NCBI GenBank assembly: GCA_029851415.1
Contig: CM056743.1
Span: forward strand, 34,798,714-34,862,713
DNA length: 64,000 nt
Source: Eretmocerus hayati
Taxonomy: Eukaryota > Arthropoda > Insecta > Hymenoptera > Aphelinidae
Direction of reading: 5' to 3'
Shown here one piece after another: positions 53,135 to 64,000 of the stretch. Within the stretch, counting starts at the first letter, position 1. The number at the start of each line of letters is the position of its first letter. The notes under the pieces are model-generated. The model was not told where the DNA came from and did not search any database. It worked only from the letters and a program-made list of their open reading frames with translations. The translations under genes were made by a program, and so were the position numbers.

Positions 53135-56100
53135 CATAATCTTAGTGAATATCGAAGAATCTTTCTTTATAGAGTTCCTTTTAAAATCCACTCATAATAT
53201 CTCACAGTTGTCCCAGTCGAGGGTTGGACCAAAATTATCAGTCCAACAAAAGTGAGAATGTTTCAATGAATTTCCAAGAGAAAATTTCACCCCCCAATGT
53301 TAAAAATCCACCGCAAGAAATTAAGAGTAAACAGCTGGAATACTTTGCCAAAATTTGTTTCACAAAATAATTTCTCTATGATGCAATTACAGTCGAAAAT
53401 ATTTTTACCAAAAATATCGGTTACCATCGCTCAAAAACTTCAAAATATTCCTTTTCACGAATGTTCATGGATTGTTTGTGAATTGAATTTCTCGATCGGA
53501 TCTGAGATATCAGAAAGCTGCGGTTAACCATGTCATTTCCATCTTTTCCTTTGTTTCTATTCCCGACAAAAGTTCTACAATGAATTAACCGCATAATGGC
53601 TCCTGTATTGAGGAAGAACGAATCAAAATAACAGGATTATCAGCCGATAAAAGTACTCATGAAACAAAGCGACTTACATATGACATGTACATACCCACAT
53701 CGAAAAAATGACGGAAAAAAGTGGGCCCAAACTCACCTCATGCGAAAGCGAAGTCCAAGTAAGGGGTGTATAAGTACGACTCGATCGTTATATCGCCATG
53801 TAGTTAGCGCCTATTAATATAATCGATCAAGATCGATGGGGTTGTGCGGAGCACGCGGGCGAGTTTACAGGCGTCATGATTATACGTTATCCACGTGGAT
53901 ATTGCCGAGAGGCACAAAAGTATACCGATGGCTGTAATATTCGCACATACCGGTGTGTACTCCAGCTGGCCTTACACTTTGAAGGGACTCTGTACTTGCA
54001 AAATTGTGCATTGCTGTATGATCTGCACGTACGAATAATGGTATGATATTAATATATCGGCGCGCGCGCAAGAAAGCAGAGATTGAAATGGTTTTCTTTT
54101 CGATTTAATGAGCAGTTTCTCGCCTTGGAACGATGTATATGTAACGAGCTGATGAGCTTTGGCAAGTCAAAGGGATAGGTACACTTGCGCCGGTGATGCT
54201 CATTTTTACCTGATATTGGATGCCCGAATGAAGAACTTTTTGTTTGATGAAAATGGTGCTGAGGTGAAATCAAGTAAAACTGATTTTGTATTTTGTTCGG
54301 GCAAAGTTTGACGATCCCGGAAGTTGGCATTCTTTTGAAATTGTTGATCTCTCATCTGATCGTATCGACATAGGATTCAACAATTTGGCAGATTCTTATG
54401 ACCGCTTATCCCAAGTAATTTTTGTTACAGCTCTAATCAGTATTAGCAGTATTCATGCAAAAAATTCATCCACTCACAATTTCAAGGTAATATCCATGTA
54501 TTTTTGACCACCTGGAGATATATTTCGTTGGTATTTACAAAATCGTTTTATTTTTCTTTCGACAAAGATGACCAACGGACAATTATTTGACTCGTTTTGA
54601 CCGGTTGTTTGAATTTATTGTGATATTTGGAACCAAATTTTGTTGAGTTCGTCGAAAATACGCTAAATTCAAGTTGAAAAACGCAAAAAAATTGAGGTAA
54701 GGCTTTATGAGACATTTCTCAGTGGATCAAAAGACGCAAGTCTTTTCGATGAGGAAAAAAGATGTTTGAAAAATGACTGTTCATTTCTGGCAAAATTCAA
54801 CTACAGGAATCATGCCGGAACTGTCAGAAAGGGCGTGAAATCCACCAGCGTATAGATCCCAAGGTAGTAATCACTACTAAAATGAGGGAACCACCACGTA
54901 TGAGAATCGAACCGTAGCCTACATATCATTCTGAAAATATTTTTAATCACATTTTATGTGCAGCATACCGGCGACTGTTTCACGTGCAAATGCATCGTCG
55001 CAGTTCTACGCAAATCGCCTTAGCTCATTAGAACATCAAAGAGCGCGTTCCAGGGAACAACTATTTTTTTATATTCATTATATAAGTCTTTTCCCTCAAA
55101 TTGTCTCACAAGTTTACATTCTGACAAGCTCAAATATTCAAGTAATAACAGAAACTAAAAAGAAAATGAATAGAATATCCCAGACGATATAAAATGTATG
55201 CTGTGGAGATAGGAGATAATGATTCTCCAACACCTGTTCAAACTATTAATGAATTAAAAATTTCTGAATAAATTATTCAAATTTTTGGAGCGAACGCCCT
55301 CACCATTGAAGAATTTCATTAGTTCGATCACTATTTTCATCACCATTAAGCAAATTTGACAAAATATATACACACAGACGGAATGCTCTAAATACAGGTC
55401 ATTGTATCACATTCGAGATCAATTTAGATTGTTAGTTCGTCGGAAGCATTCAAATATTCATGTAACTCCGGTTTTCTTGTGAATAAAAATTGCTTATGAT
55501 TTGTAATAATGCCTACTGAATCTCAATCAATACACACAGATGTACATATCAAAAATAACGCGTCATGCAGGTTATCATCAAGTTTACTACCCAACGAGTT
55601 TGATAACAATTTCAAGAAGGCACTCTAACAAGCCACTCATTCGTCAAGCATTGTTAAAATTTTCCTATACGTGTCCAAAACAATTTCATGTCGATTGTAA
55701 TAGGAAATTGAACAAATACAGTTGCCTCAAATTATTCATATTCTGATTTTGTATTAATGTTTTTGAACTACCTGGGCACACTGAAACTAAGAGGACATCT
55801 CAGGAACAGAAAAATTTACTTCGTGGAGCATGGAAACACCTAATGACAATCAAAGTTTTCCCATACAATACTTCCATATTTTGAACAATATACAAAAATG
55901 AATATTATTTTTGTCTATCGCGCAAACCACTTTCTTTAGTGTACCTCCTGTGTATAACCAAAATGTGAAAGGCTTGAAAAATTGAAACACGTGTTACTCA
56001 TGTTCATTAAATTGATAATTTCGTACTACATAGCAAAAAAATTATCGTGAGCACCTTTTAAGACAAAAAGGTTTTTTGTAAGCAAAACAAACATATCATT

Positions 56101-56600
56101 CGACAAAATACTTCATTAGTCTGAGATTGATAAGGTCATTCAACGTTGAAGGCATTGGTTGGATAAGCATGATTTGATTGCCGATGATCGAGCGGAAAAG
56201 GAGAGCCCTAGAATCATCGTGTAAAACGTTCAGCAATTTTCTGAGTTTTCTATAATTATTGTCCTTGCTCATCATCCACGGTAGGCTTGAATGTGTCTTC
56301 GATCCGGCGCAGGATGACCACGGGATTTTCGTTGGGAATGAAACTGGATGTTTCAAGGATCATGTTCCATTGTCGGAGTAAATCGGAAGAGGCTTGAATA
56401 TCTCCTTAATCCGGCAAGAGATAATTACTAGAATTTTTTCGGGAATGAGATTCGATGTTTCTGGGATCATCTTCTATTATCAGAGAAGATCGAATTTCGA
56501 CCCTTCTCTGAAAAATTATAAATTTAGTCGATTTTTGTGATTTATCATTATGCATTCCAGAAAAGCAACACACGATAATACGCTCTTCGAAAATGGTCCA
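53135..56600. other. anonymous DNA right of the giant element
   Basis: No supported gene. Frames at 54,049-54,507 overlap on opposite strands and show no domain. A short alternating purine-pyrimidine run (GCGCGCGC) lies near 54,061. Confidence 0.4.
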
Positions 56601-56616
56601 ATCCAGCAATCGCGTA

Positions 56617-57441
56617 CAGTCCCTCCCAAAAGTGATGGAACACCCATACCCACAAGAGAAAATCGATTACTCGAAAACTGTTCGTGGCGCGACAATTTTG
56701 CAAGAGCATTTTAAAGGTCGAAAAATGCAATTTTCCATGTCCAATATTCATTGTCTAAAAGTGAAATCGTCTAAGTCGCGTCAATCACTTGTAACTTTTA
56801 CGGATGTGAATGGACCGAGATAAACCCAACGGAATTTTTTGGGCCTTTTCAAGAACTTTGATTCATTCTTTTCAAAAGTTTTTTATGATGATGCTGAGCT
56901 GGATAATCGCTCTCGGACGACAACGATAAAACATGCGTGTTACCCGTAAGGTTCCAAGGGCCTTCCACCTTATCTTGATTCGACCTCGTTCCTGAACATG
57001 CAATATGCCCAAAAAAACTTCAAGAGAAACTTGATTAGCCTATTGATCATATTCAATGTTCAGGCACGAGATCGAATCAAGATAAGGTGAAAGGCCCTTG
57101 GAACCTTACGGGTAACACGCATGTCTTATCGTTGTCGTCCGAGAGCGATTATTCAGCTCAGCATCAGCATAAAAACTTTTTGAAAAAGGGAAATTGAAGG
57201 TCTTGGGAAGGTTATATCCGTCAAAATCACAAGTGATTGACGCGACTTGGGAAATTTCACTTTTTGACAGTATATTGAACATGAAAAAAGCGTGAAAAAA
57301 ATTCGTGAAGTACGTGAGAATTTAGCTGTTTTTCGATTTCAAAATGCTCATCTCAATTTTGTCGTGTGCCACCATAATAATTTTAGAGTAATCGATGTAC
57401 TTATGCTGGTATAGATGTTCCACTATTCCCGGTAGGGACTG
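56617..57441. mobile_element. mariner-type foldback, 825 bp, TA duplication
   Basis: Ends CAGTCCCTCCCAAAAGTGAT and, inverted, CAGTCCCTACCGGGAATAG. TA lies at 56,615-56,616 and 57,442-57,443. Inner arms are long inverted copies (GCGTGTTACCCGTAAGGTTC; CTTATCTTGATTCGA). There is no gene. Confidence 0.85.
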
Positions 57442-57682
57442 TATAACAGTGGAGAATCGTATATTTGATTCCAGAGCATAAACCTGAGTATGAGTGATTC
57501 ACAATGTTTTCTTTCTAGAGACAATAAAATTGGTTCTCGTAGTCTGATTACGTGCAAAAGCCCACCGTTTCTTATGGTAGTATTCGAATATAACGCACAT
57601 GAAATAATGAATTTATCTCCTTTTTTTTAGACACTTATGAAATTGCATGCTCGCGTAGTGGTACAAAATAGCTTGAACAAAT

Positions 57683-58066
57683 CTGCCGTTCTGAGTAAGA
57701 AAAGGCGTATGGCACAAACGTTGAAAGCCCGGTATTGCTCGTAATTTGAATTGAATGCCATACGCTTTTATTTTTTATCTGAGTGAAAAAAACTCGATAG
57801 AGCAACCTGGTTTGCACCATTACATTAGTCTTGGATGAACCTACACGACTCTATTTTTATTTCATTTCGGACAAAATGTGCCTGCCTAGTATTGCATGTG
57901 TTTTTGATAAAATGCCTTTTGTTTTTATTTTTTATCTCAATGAAAAAACTCGATACAGCGATGTGGTTTACACCATTAAACCCGGCTCAGACGAATCTAT
58001 ATGATCATATTTTTATCTCATTTTGGCCAAAATGTGTCATACGCCTTTTCTTACTCAGGACGGCAG
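57683..58066. mobile_element. foldback element, 384 bp, AAAT duplication
   Basis: Ends CTGCCGTTCTGAGTAAG and, inverted, CTGCCGTCCTGAGTAAG, followed by AAAAGGCGTATG on both sides. AAAT lies at 57,679-57,682 and 58,067-58,070. Direct and inverted copies of TTTTTATCTGAGTGAAAAAA-like words lie inside. Confidence 0.75.
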
Positions 58067-58069
58067 AAA

Positions 58070-58600
58070 TGTCTAGCCACAACTTTCGAGAATCCACCTC
58101 CCAAAAAATATTCACAGCACGATCTATTACCCCTAAACAATGATGAATCAATAAACTGATGCGTGGAATTATTTATCGAAGGACAGAGACGAAGTATCGG
58201 TGAGAGCTGCGTTATTGGTGTGAATTAGAATTGAGAAATCCACCTCATCCCTACCCTCTTTTGATGTATGCTCTCGAACACTATAATTCTTTAGAAGAAT
58301 AGTTTTGGATTTCTAGATTAGAAATATCTTTAAATGTGGATTTCAAATATATCGCGGGAGGTACATGTAACGCTCTCTCGCGTGCTTTATTACTACTCAT
58401 ACATGGGTTACGCTTCGATTCGATACCGACTGTGGGTCTGTGGTGCATAAATTCTCCTACAGGGAGCAGCATGCGTCTCGAGCGCGCTTTTCAAGAATTC
58501 AAATGATATTGCACAATTGTGACGTATTTACGAGACCTAACATAATTAAGGTAAACTATTTTTTCGAATTTGGTCACTCATGTTAACAAGAATGAGTACG
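58070..58600. other. anonymous spacer
   Basis: No gene or repeat was recognised. Confidence 0.4.
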
Positions 58601-58605
58601 ATTAA

Positions 58606-60778
58606 CAATCGATTCAGTGAGTCAACGGTTGTTCTTATAAAAGTGGATCAAAGTTTCGGTGGCTGTTTTCCGCCCTTATCGAGGGCCTGTAAATTTATTA
58701 TGAACAATATCACAAATTGATAACATCTCGTCAATGGGTATCTTTCATTGTACAAACCTTACAGTTACTATCACATTAATCCCATGAGTGATACGTCAAT
58801 CTCATAAATCCTTATTCTTAACCTGTTACAAAATTCTTATGTTGAGAGATGTAGGCATTCATCGACATTCCAAAAGTGGTTATGTTACAAGAAATCTCAC
58901 CATACTCTGTTGCTATCAAAAGTGAGATGTTTGAGATTCCTATGCATGTTCTTGAGATGACTGGGAAAGATATCATGAGATCTACATTTAATTAGGAATT
59001 TGATTTGAGATTTGATTTTTGTTATCTTATTGTTAAGGTTAGCAGAATTCTCCATTACCCTCACTTGTTGATGACCATGTGGAACGGAAGAATAACCCTT
59101 GACTCATTAAATCGGTCGTTAACCATACCCATTATTGTTAACATGACTGACCAAATTCGAAAACATTCAACCCAGGAGATTGGATCGCATTGCAACCCAA
59201 CGACAACAGCATCTTCATCCTCAATGAGAGGTCAACCGCAAACATCTCGTTAATTTTTTAGAACAATTGCTGTTCAACATGGTCATCAACAAGTGAGGGT
59301 ATTGAAGAACTATGCTAAGCTCAACAGTAAGATAACAAGAACCAAATCTCAAATCAAATTCCTAATTAAATATAGACTAGAAACTCTCCACGATTCTCAA
59401 ATTTCAAAATCGTAATAAGGGCAATTTCTTCCTGTTTGGATCAAGATGCCTGTGCTGAATGATGATACATTCGGAGGCAAAATCTTATTACCTTGATCGG
59501 TTAGCTCAAAATTTTAAGACTCTTTAGTAGTCCATTCGATCTGGCAATTCGCATCGTTCGTGACTTTTGGTCCACTCCCTTTTAGTCAAACAAAAAGAGA
59601 ATTATATCTTCGGCCCAAGCACTCCGAACACCCTAAACCTAATCAATCCCAGAACTCTGATTTCGTAAGTGTATTCGCGCAGTTTACGCACGCAATCATC
59701 AGGTATCAGCGGTAAATGATTAGATTCTTGCTTCTTTCAACCACCTTTTTGAATGAGGAAAGTCAGGAGCAGCATAACTGCTGAAGTACAGCGTTTTCCA
59801 ATGAGTATAAAAGCGATGGAAAAAAAGGTTGGATGAGCGTCGTATTGTGCTTTATTTCCATTCACATGTTTGTTGATAGACGCTTATGAAAATACGACCA
59901 AGTTTTTCTCATGATCATCCTCAAAATAGAAATTCCAATCATGGAGTAATTCACAACAGAGACCCGAGAGAATGTATCATGATTGGAAAGATCATCAGAC
60001 CTTTCTTAACTCTACAATTCTTTACCTCATTTGATCTTTGCACGCACGCAGCACAATGAAAATTCATTGCATCAAGATAAAATACTCTATCCATTGAGAC
60101 GCTTCCTTTCACTTCCATGCTTCGCTTTTTTTCTTCAAAAATCTACTGATTATACTATTTTTTCTCGAACGGTTGATTGTTCACGATCTATGAATTTATA
60201 ATTTACGAGGAGCAATTTTTTCCCGTCGATTCCCCGAAACTGAACCTCAAATCTTCATCACAACAAAAACATTGCAATTTAAAATCAAAAGATAAACATA
60301 TTGTCAGACACAGCCACAACCATTCTCATTTCCACACGAAAATAAGATATCGAAAAATTCGAAATACGCCAACTTTTCGATTAGCCTGCGGATTAATAGG
60401 AGGGATCTCATGAAATCTTTTCCAGTCATCTCAAGAACATGCATAGGAATCTCAAACATCTCACTTTTAATAGCAACAGAGTATGGTGAGATTTCTTGTA
60501 ACATAACCCCTTTTGGAATGTCGATAAATGCCTACACCTCAACATAAGAATTTTATAACAGGTTAAGAATAAGGATTTATGAGATTGACGTATCACCCAT
60601 GGGATTAATGTGATAGTAACTGTAAGGTTTGTACAATGAAAGATACCCATTGACGAGATGTTATCAATTTGTGATATTGTTCATAATAAATTTACAGGCC
60701 CTCGATAAGGGCGGAAAACAGCCACCGAAACTTTGATCCACTTTTAGAAGAACAGCCGTTGACTCACTGAATCGATTT
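58606..60778. mobile_element. TTAA-flanked element with about 375-bp inverted ends
   Basis: TTAA lies at 58,602-58,605 and 60,779-60,782. Ends CAATCGATTCAGTGAGTCAA and, inverted, AAATCGATTCAGTGAGTCAA. The terminal repeats (58,606-58,982 and 60,406-60,778) match closely, including TTTCGGTGGCTGTTTTCCGC. TTAA targets are used by piggyBac and Kolobok groups. Nothing in the 1.4-kb interior looks like a transposase. A second palindrome (58,986-59,372) is nested inside. Confidence 0.85.
58986..59372. repeat. nested foldback inside the TTAA element
   Basis: ATTTAATTAGGAATTTGATT is mirrored by AATCAAATTCCTAATTAAAT at 59,353-59,372, and the pairing continues inward (CCCTCACTTGTTGATGACC). It may be a separate insertion. 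Confidence 0.75.
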
Positions 60779-60782
60779 TTAA

Positions 60783-63195
60783 CCATACACAAATTATACT
60801 ATTATACCTCCATGAATGTATCAAAAAAGCTGATTTTCATTACTGCAAGGTAAGGTATGTAAAAGCGGGCTGGACGGACTCACCATGATATATGTAAAAC
60901 TCAGTCAATTCCCGAACCCGAGTCAAATCGCAAGAAGAATATTTTCTTTTTTCCTGGAAGATACCTAAAGGAGATCCCTGGTTTCAGTCATTCGGCAAGG
61001 AGCATTTCTGAAACCTGGAGCCTGACAACCTCATCAGCTCTTCGCTTTTCTCCAGGCCTCAGCTCGAGCGCGCAGCGATTAGAATCATACTCAGTCATAA
61101 TAATTTTCTTAGTACGTAGATCAATCGTGACCGGCATCCAGGACTGCATCAAAATTCCCTTTAGGATATAATAGGAAATCAGCTGTCTGAGATGACCCTG
61201 ACAGAGATATACACAATGTATCGATGTGAGTTGGTACGAATGAGTTGCAAGTGGACTTGGTAGGCTTATACACAAATTCTCTAGGATAAAGATTAAGAAT
61301 GAAATATAATCAGCCATGGATATTTAAAAAGAAACGTTTTGTTACTGACTATACCGTGGTTGATCAGTGCTCAACCTACACTACTACTGTTCTAATGATT
61401 CCCTTGAAATAAGAATTTTCAAAAATTGTTTGGAGCGGGGCCTAGTAAACTTTTGTTTGAGATCATTCAGAAACCGTTCCACCCTCGAGTCCCGGGAATT
61501 CAGAAGCTGTTTTTGAAGGTGTTTGTGCGAACCTAATCAGCGTTAGGGCTGAACAGAGATGCAGTGCATTGATCCGACGTCTCTGGAGGGTGATATTTGA
61601 AATATTTGCTAAATACTCTGGCTTCTCCATGGTACAAATATGACCATTTTTTTCCACCTATGGCCCGTAGAATTGTAACTTGGCCAATTATTGGGGAAAA
61701 AATGCTCATCAGGGCTTGATTTTCAGTTATATATTAGCCAGCAATAGATGCTTAGATATTTTACGTATATTCTCAGAGAGGAGGACATGATATTGTTCTT
61801 GAAAAGACACGTTTTCTGGCAAACTCGCAAACATTTTCATTTTCCCTTCATTTATTCTGCTTCCTCTAAGACGACATTAGACAAATATGCCTCCACCTTC
61901 AATAAGAGTACAAGATTGTTATTACTTCCTCTAAACATTCAGGATCCACTGCAGTCAGATTATTTTCACACTTTTCTAGACCTACTCGGGAATTTGGATT
62001 CGGGCATTTTCCCCAATCTCCACTTAGCAGTCAATGGAACCCCCATAATTTCTGAGACAGGTTTTCTTCACCATAAAAAACGTTGGTACATTTCAACCAA
62101 AAAACGAACTTTTGCCCCTGACATAATCATTCGATAACAACTGGGAAGTCATATGGAAGTCATACACGTTAGGCGGAAGTAAATGATTTGACACTGCATG
62201 AATCAGCATCTGTATACTACACTCACCTTTTACGATCAACTAAGTTGATCTTGCGAATGCGTGAGCGCAATAATGACCAATCATGTTCCGCTTACTCATA
62301 TTTGTGCGACACGCTCTGCCAATCGGTCAAAGAACTAGGCGGCAAATACTCGATGTTCATCCTAATAAAAAGGCTTGACTGATGGATGCACAAAATATGG
62401 TCTCGGATGAGATGAAGAAAAGCGAAAGTTTAGTGCAAAATATTTCCGAGTGAGTGAAAAGAGGGAAGTAAGTGAATTGGCTTATTTTCCAGTAGCGTTG
62501 ATATGAATTTGCAGAGTGCTCCCATTGTATTTATTTTGTTACTCACACAAAATTGACAACTCATGCGGTAAATTAGCTCTAGAATCAGTGCTGTTATGTG
62601 TGCACATTTTCTCTGTCGATGTTGACCATATTACATAAGTTGAAGACTCCAAGGGGAGGGTTTGAGGTTGTCTCACTGAAATTTTCATCAATCGATCCGA
62701 CGATATAGTGAATTGATAAGGTCCCTTTAATGGCGCTCTATGTGTGAGATCCGGACATTTCTTTGGATCAAAGTTTTTTTATACAAGAAAAATGAGAGAT
62801 AAATCATTCATTGGGAATCACAGAATGGTATGGCTCTACACGTTTGTAATCTTGGGCATTAAAATGATTTATTTCTCATGTATGAGTAGTTTCGCGCGAA
62901 ACAGACCTACGAAAAAGGGTCATGTCTTAAATTTTTTGCTTGACTTTTTCATTCGATTCTATGGCACAAAATATGAACTTTTCACTACCTATGGTGCCCT
63001 AAGAAAATTTTCCAGGTAACTTCAACGTACATTACTTTATCCTTTTGAATTATTTTCAACAAAAAAGTTAGGGTATTTTTTTCAATAAAATGAATTTCTC
63101 TCGAATTCGTTCAAAGATACAGAGATGCGGTTTGCGCCATTCAAAAGGTCTTTGAAAAACCTATCGAAATCAGTCTCGTGAAGTTGATTTTGATG
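60783..63195. other. anonymous DNA, one long unassigned frame
   Basis: The frame 61,748-62,137 (+, 129 residues) is the longest here, with no domain I recognise. It is basic and aromatic-rich without a clear membrane segment. There is no splice or promoter support. Confidence 0.35.
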
Positions 63196-63200
63196 TCTTG

Positions 63201-64000
63201 GGTGATTTTATCGGGCAAAAGAGTGAAATACATAGAAGATTAAATTTCTCGAAAACCCAATTTTTTAAAATTCTGAAAATTTGATATTTTATGTAAAATT
63301 TTGTGTTCTTTCGGAAAAGAATAGTCCCGAATTCCTTTTTTGCGTTCTAACGCCTATTTTTGCCAATTATCACAAATCCATTTTCGAGGCTTTTGGGAAT
63401 CATCTGTTTTCTGCGCATGCGCAGAAACTTGAATCCTTGAAACCAATTCCATTGGAAAGCCAAGAAAATTTCCTTCAAAATGACTACCTGCCGAAGTCAA
63501 TTCCATGCATTTGAGCCAGACTTGCAACGCTCAAAATACCACTGAATCTTGATAATTCCTCAGAGGTGGGTCGGAGGTACTTGAGACAGCAGTAAGGAAA
63601 ATCCACGCCTGCCCCTGTCCGATGGCGTCCATCGACGTGTCGCACTCGAGCTGGAAGATAATCTTTTATACGTTGTGGATTCGGTTCAAACGCATGGAGC
63701 TGACTTCGGCAAGTGGTCATTTTGAAGGAAATCTTCTTGGCTTTCCAATGGAATTGGTTTTAAGGGTCCAAATTCCTGCGCATGCGCAGAAAACAGACGA
63801 TTTCCAAAAGCCTGGAAAATGGATTTGTGATAATTGGCAAAAATAGGTGTTGGAACGCAAAAAAGGAATTCGGGATTATTTTTCTCTGAAAGAACACAAA
63901 ATTCCACATAAGATATCAAATTTTCAGAATTTTAAAAAATTGGGTTTTCGAGAAATTTAATCTTCTATGTTTTTCACTTTTTTGCCCGATAAAATCACCC
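63201..64000. mobile_element. large palindrome running off the window
   Basis: GGGTGATTTTATCGGGC at 63,201 is mirrored by the last bases of the window. Arms of about 320 bp (63,201-63,520 and 63,690-64,000) pair closely, including CTGCGCATGCGCAG near 63,411 and again near 63,777. The loop is about 170 bp. The true ends and target duplication lie outside the window or further left. Confidence 0.8.

Noticed and set aside
61748..62137. 129-residue frame as a host gene
   Set aside because: It has no domain, splice context or homology I can recognise, so it is reported only as unassigned.

Overview
The window looks like repeat-dense, AT-rich animal chromosomal DNA, most likely from an insect. A parasitic wasp or related hymenopteran would fit, but I cannot prove the order. 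The evidence is one spliced serine-protease gene with canonical GT/AG introns, a FLYWCH-MULE transposase relic of the kind common in arthropods, LINE 3' ends whose protein C-terminus looks R1/jockey-like, a probable tRNA-Arg-headed SINE, mariner-type foldback elements with TA target duplications, and long microsatellites. I see no prokaryotic operons and no rRNA.

Layout. 1-8.6 kb: mostly anonymous DNA with a 70-bp minisatellite (about 762-950) and a broken Mutator-like element (about 4.33-6.40 kb). 8.69-10.23 kb: a diverged tandem repeat of about 310 bp. 11.1-15.7 kb: a four-exon secreted chymotrypsin-like protease on the minus strand. Its 3-kb last intron holds a SINE and a foldback element, which itself contains a huge (CT)n/(AG)n palindrome and a LINE tail. 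15.7-20.2 kb: anonymous DNA, G/C homopolymers and a foldback element.

20,198-53,130: one giant inverted-repeat structure of about 33 kb, the main discovery here. The termini are near-identical inverted sequences beginning CAC. The two arms (20,198 to about 28,735, and about 37,278-53,130) are diverged reverse complements that differ by insertions, satellite expansions and deletions. The arms carry a seven-exon gene of unknown function, nearly whole in the left arm and reduced to exon 1 plus the last codons in the right arm. Its first intron is a 289-bp tandem array, with about 5 units on the left and about 14 on the right. The 8.5-kb centre encodes a JmjC-domain (Fe(II)/2-oxoglutarate dioxygenase type) protein with C-terminal C2H2 zinc fingers, broken by one frameshift and one nonsense codon. 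Small foldback elements in the window (11,381-13,808; 35,421-35,710; 35,719-36,020) share terminal and subterminal motifs with the giant element, so they look like short non-autonomous relatives of the same transposon group. No transposase for this group was recognised.

53.1-64 kb: anonymous DNA with several well-delimited foldback elements: TA duplication at 56,617-57,441, AAAT at 57,683-58,066, TTAA at 58,606-60,778, and a large palindrome cut by the window end. The only host gene I can support with confidence is the protease. Everything else recognised is mobile or repetitive DNA, often nested, and several insertions can be checked against empty sites inside the window itself.
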